NCBI GenBank assembly: GCA_947564305.1
Contig: CANOBT010000006.1
Location: 1-64,000, forward strand
DNA length: 64,000 nt
Source: an uncultured Lachnospiraceae bacterium
GTDB lineage: Bacteria; Bacillota_A; Clostridia; Lachnospirales; Lachnospiraceae
Direction: 5' to 3'
Below are positions 62,954 through 64,000 of the stretch, piece after piece. Both the position numbers and the translations under genes were made by a program. Below the pieces are notes generated by a model. The model was not told the origin of the DNA. It saw only the letters and a list, made by a program, of their open reading frames with translations, and ran no database searches. Numbering within the stretch: position 1 is the stretch's first letter; every line of letters starts with the position of its first letter.

Positions 62954-64000
62954 ATGAGAAAAAGTTTTCTTCTTGCACATGCCAACCTGCGCAAGTCAAA
63001 GGGACAGATAGCCGCTATGGCTGTTCTCTTGCTGCTCGCCGCGGCCATACTCAATCTCTGGCTCATGTTGTCCATGGACTACAAGCAGAACTTTGAGCGA
63101 AGCCATGACAGACTGAATGATGGGCACGTAACCATTGCGGTAGACAACGACGATACCAATACAAAAGAAGTCATGAAGGAATTTCTGACGCAGACTCTTG
63201 AAAATGATAAGCGCACCACCGATTTTTCTCTGGATGATTCCATGCACATGGTTGGTTCCTTTGACTATAATGGCGGTGAAACCAATGCTGAACTCATCTT
63301 CCTCGAAAAAGAACAGGCCCTTTCCCGTCCAATCGGAAAAGTGGAAATCGTCGAGGACAGCCAGATTGAGAGCGGCATCTATATGCCCATGTTATACAAA
63401 TCTGACGATATCGCAATTGGGAAAACAATAGAAGTCTCTATCGGAAGCAACAAGGTTTCCTATACTGTATGCGGCTTTTTCAACAGCATTATGGCCGGTT
63501 CCCATAATTGCTCTCTCTGCGAACTGATTTTGACCAAAGACAAATATGACGAGCTGAAAGAGACTGGCTATGCTCCCCAGTCCACCCTATGTTCTGTCCG
63601 GATTACAGATAAAACGCAAAGCGAGGACTACGAGGCGATGCTGAAAAATACGGTATCCTCCCGCTATCCTGCCGTTCGGTCCGTAAGCAATTCCTACACG
63701 CTTGTTTCACAGTCACGGTATATCGCACAAATGATCTGCTCAGGCGTTATGAGCGCAATGGCCTTTTTCATACTCCTGATCGCACTCGTTGTCATATCCT
63801 CGAATATCATCAATTATATTCAAGAAAATATGCAGAACCTGGGTGCGCTAAAAGCTGTTGGTTACACGAGCAGGCAGCTAATCGGTTCACTCTTGCTGCA
63901 GTTTCTGGGTCTTACCTTGATTTTTTCCGCAGCAGGCATTGGAATTTCCTACTGTTTATTCCCTTTTATCAATACCATGATGATCTCACAGACAGGTATC
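62954..64000 (+). CDS. FtsX-like ABC permease, truncated by window end
   Basis: An open reading frame of 349 codons without stop, starting MRKSFLLAHANLRKSKGQIA 1 nt after the ATPase stop. It has one N-terminal membrane segment, a ~200-residue extracytoplasmic domain, and the FtsX-like repeat starting near FFILLIALVVISSNIINYI with AVGYTSRQLIGSLLLQFLG. The C-terminal part lies beyond the window. With the ATPase and upstream two-component genes it forms a plausible detergent/peptide-stress module. Confidence 0.9.
   Translation, partial: MRKSFLLAHANLRKSKGQIAAMAVLLLLAAAILNLWLMLSMDYKQNFERSHDRLNDGHVTIAVDNDDTNTKEVMKEFLTQTLENDKRTTDFSLDDSMHMVGSFDYNGGETNAELIFLEKEQALSRPIGKVEIVEDSQIESGIYMPMLYKSDDIAIGKTIEVSIGSNKVSYTVCGFFNSIMAGSHNCSLCELILTKDKYDELKETGYAPQSTLCSVRITDKTQSEDYEAMLKNTVSSRYPAVRSVSNSYTLVSQSRYIAQMICSGVMSAMAFFILLIALVVISSNIINYIQENMQNLGALKAVGYTSRQLIGSLLLQFLGLTLIFSAAGIGISYCLFPFINTMMISQTGI

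Overview
The window reads as the chromosome of a Gram-positive, low-to-mid GC Clostridia bacterium, most likely a gut Lachnospiraceae (the Blautia/Dorea/Mediterraneibacter neighbourhood). This is inferred from the gene families (GerMN lipoprotein, tig-clpP-clpX-lon-engB order, VaFE/SpaA surface protein, QueH, a short DUF2975 plus HTH pair, Gram-positive lipoproteins) and from strong AAGGAGG ribosome binding sites. No rRNA, tRNA or CRISPR array was seen.

Layout. (1) 250-14969, minus strand: a cell-surface polysaccharide cluster. It has an initiating sugar-phosphate transferase, a Wzy-like polymerase, two glycosyltransferase genes, a DegT aminotransferase, the complete dTDP-L-rhamnose pathway (rfbB, A, C, D), an ABC-2 exporter (permease plus a short ATPase), a small membrane protein and a GerMN lipoprotein. 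Divergent from it at 15268-17491 is an ATP-grasp/FkbM-like pair. A related ~50 bp repeat lies just outside each end (185-232 and 17530-17580). (2) 17684-21262: a large secreted autolysin (Amidase_3, four tandem repeats, GH73-like domain). (3) 21570-29139, minus: AI-2E transporter, engB, lon, clpX, clpP, tig, the protein quality-control cluster. (4) 29280-33094, minus: leuC-leuD-thrC and a DJ-1/PfpI gene, tightly packed or overlapping. (5) 33232-36957: a giant VaFE/SpaA surface protein. (6) 37446-42429, plus: an AT-rich restriction-modification island with a Vsr-like nick endonuclease, a Sau3AI/MutH-type endonuclease and a 1003-residue protein in which a complete cytosine-C5 methyltransferase is fused to a second Sau3AI/MutH-like endonuclease region. 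This is the most unusual system in the window.

(7) 42579-45891, minus: asd, argH, queH. (8) 45970-51294, minus: a GntR/AraR-like repressor and a sugar ABC importer (mmsB/mmsA/chvE type) with palindromic operators, one lying on the chvE -10 box. (9) 51763-56522, plus: a DUF2975-HTH-DUF4173 operon, then an ECF sigma factor with a membrane-anchored DUF4367-type partner. (10) 56649-58269: an SsuBC/TauBC-like ABC ATPase and permease without a binding protein. (11) 58376-58924, minus: an unrecognised acidic protein. (12) 59075-64000, plus: aroB, followed closely by a response regulator, a histidine kinase and an ABC ATPase/FtsX-type permease pair. The permease runs off the window; tandem TTTAAGG boxes precede the transporter genes.

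The surface genes (rhamnose polysaccharide, autolysin, VaFE adhesin, two-component/ABC module, ECF system) suggest a cell heavily invested in envelope building and envelope-stress sensing. The restriction island looks like a later insertion between the surface-protein gene and asd.
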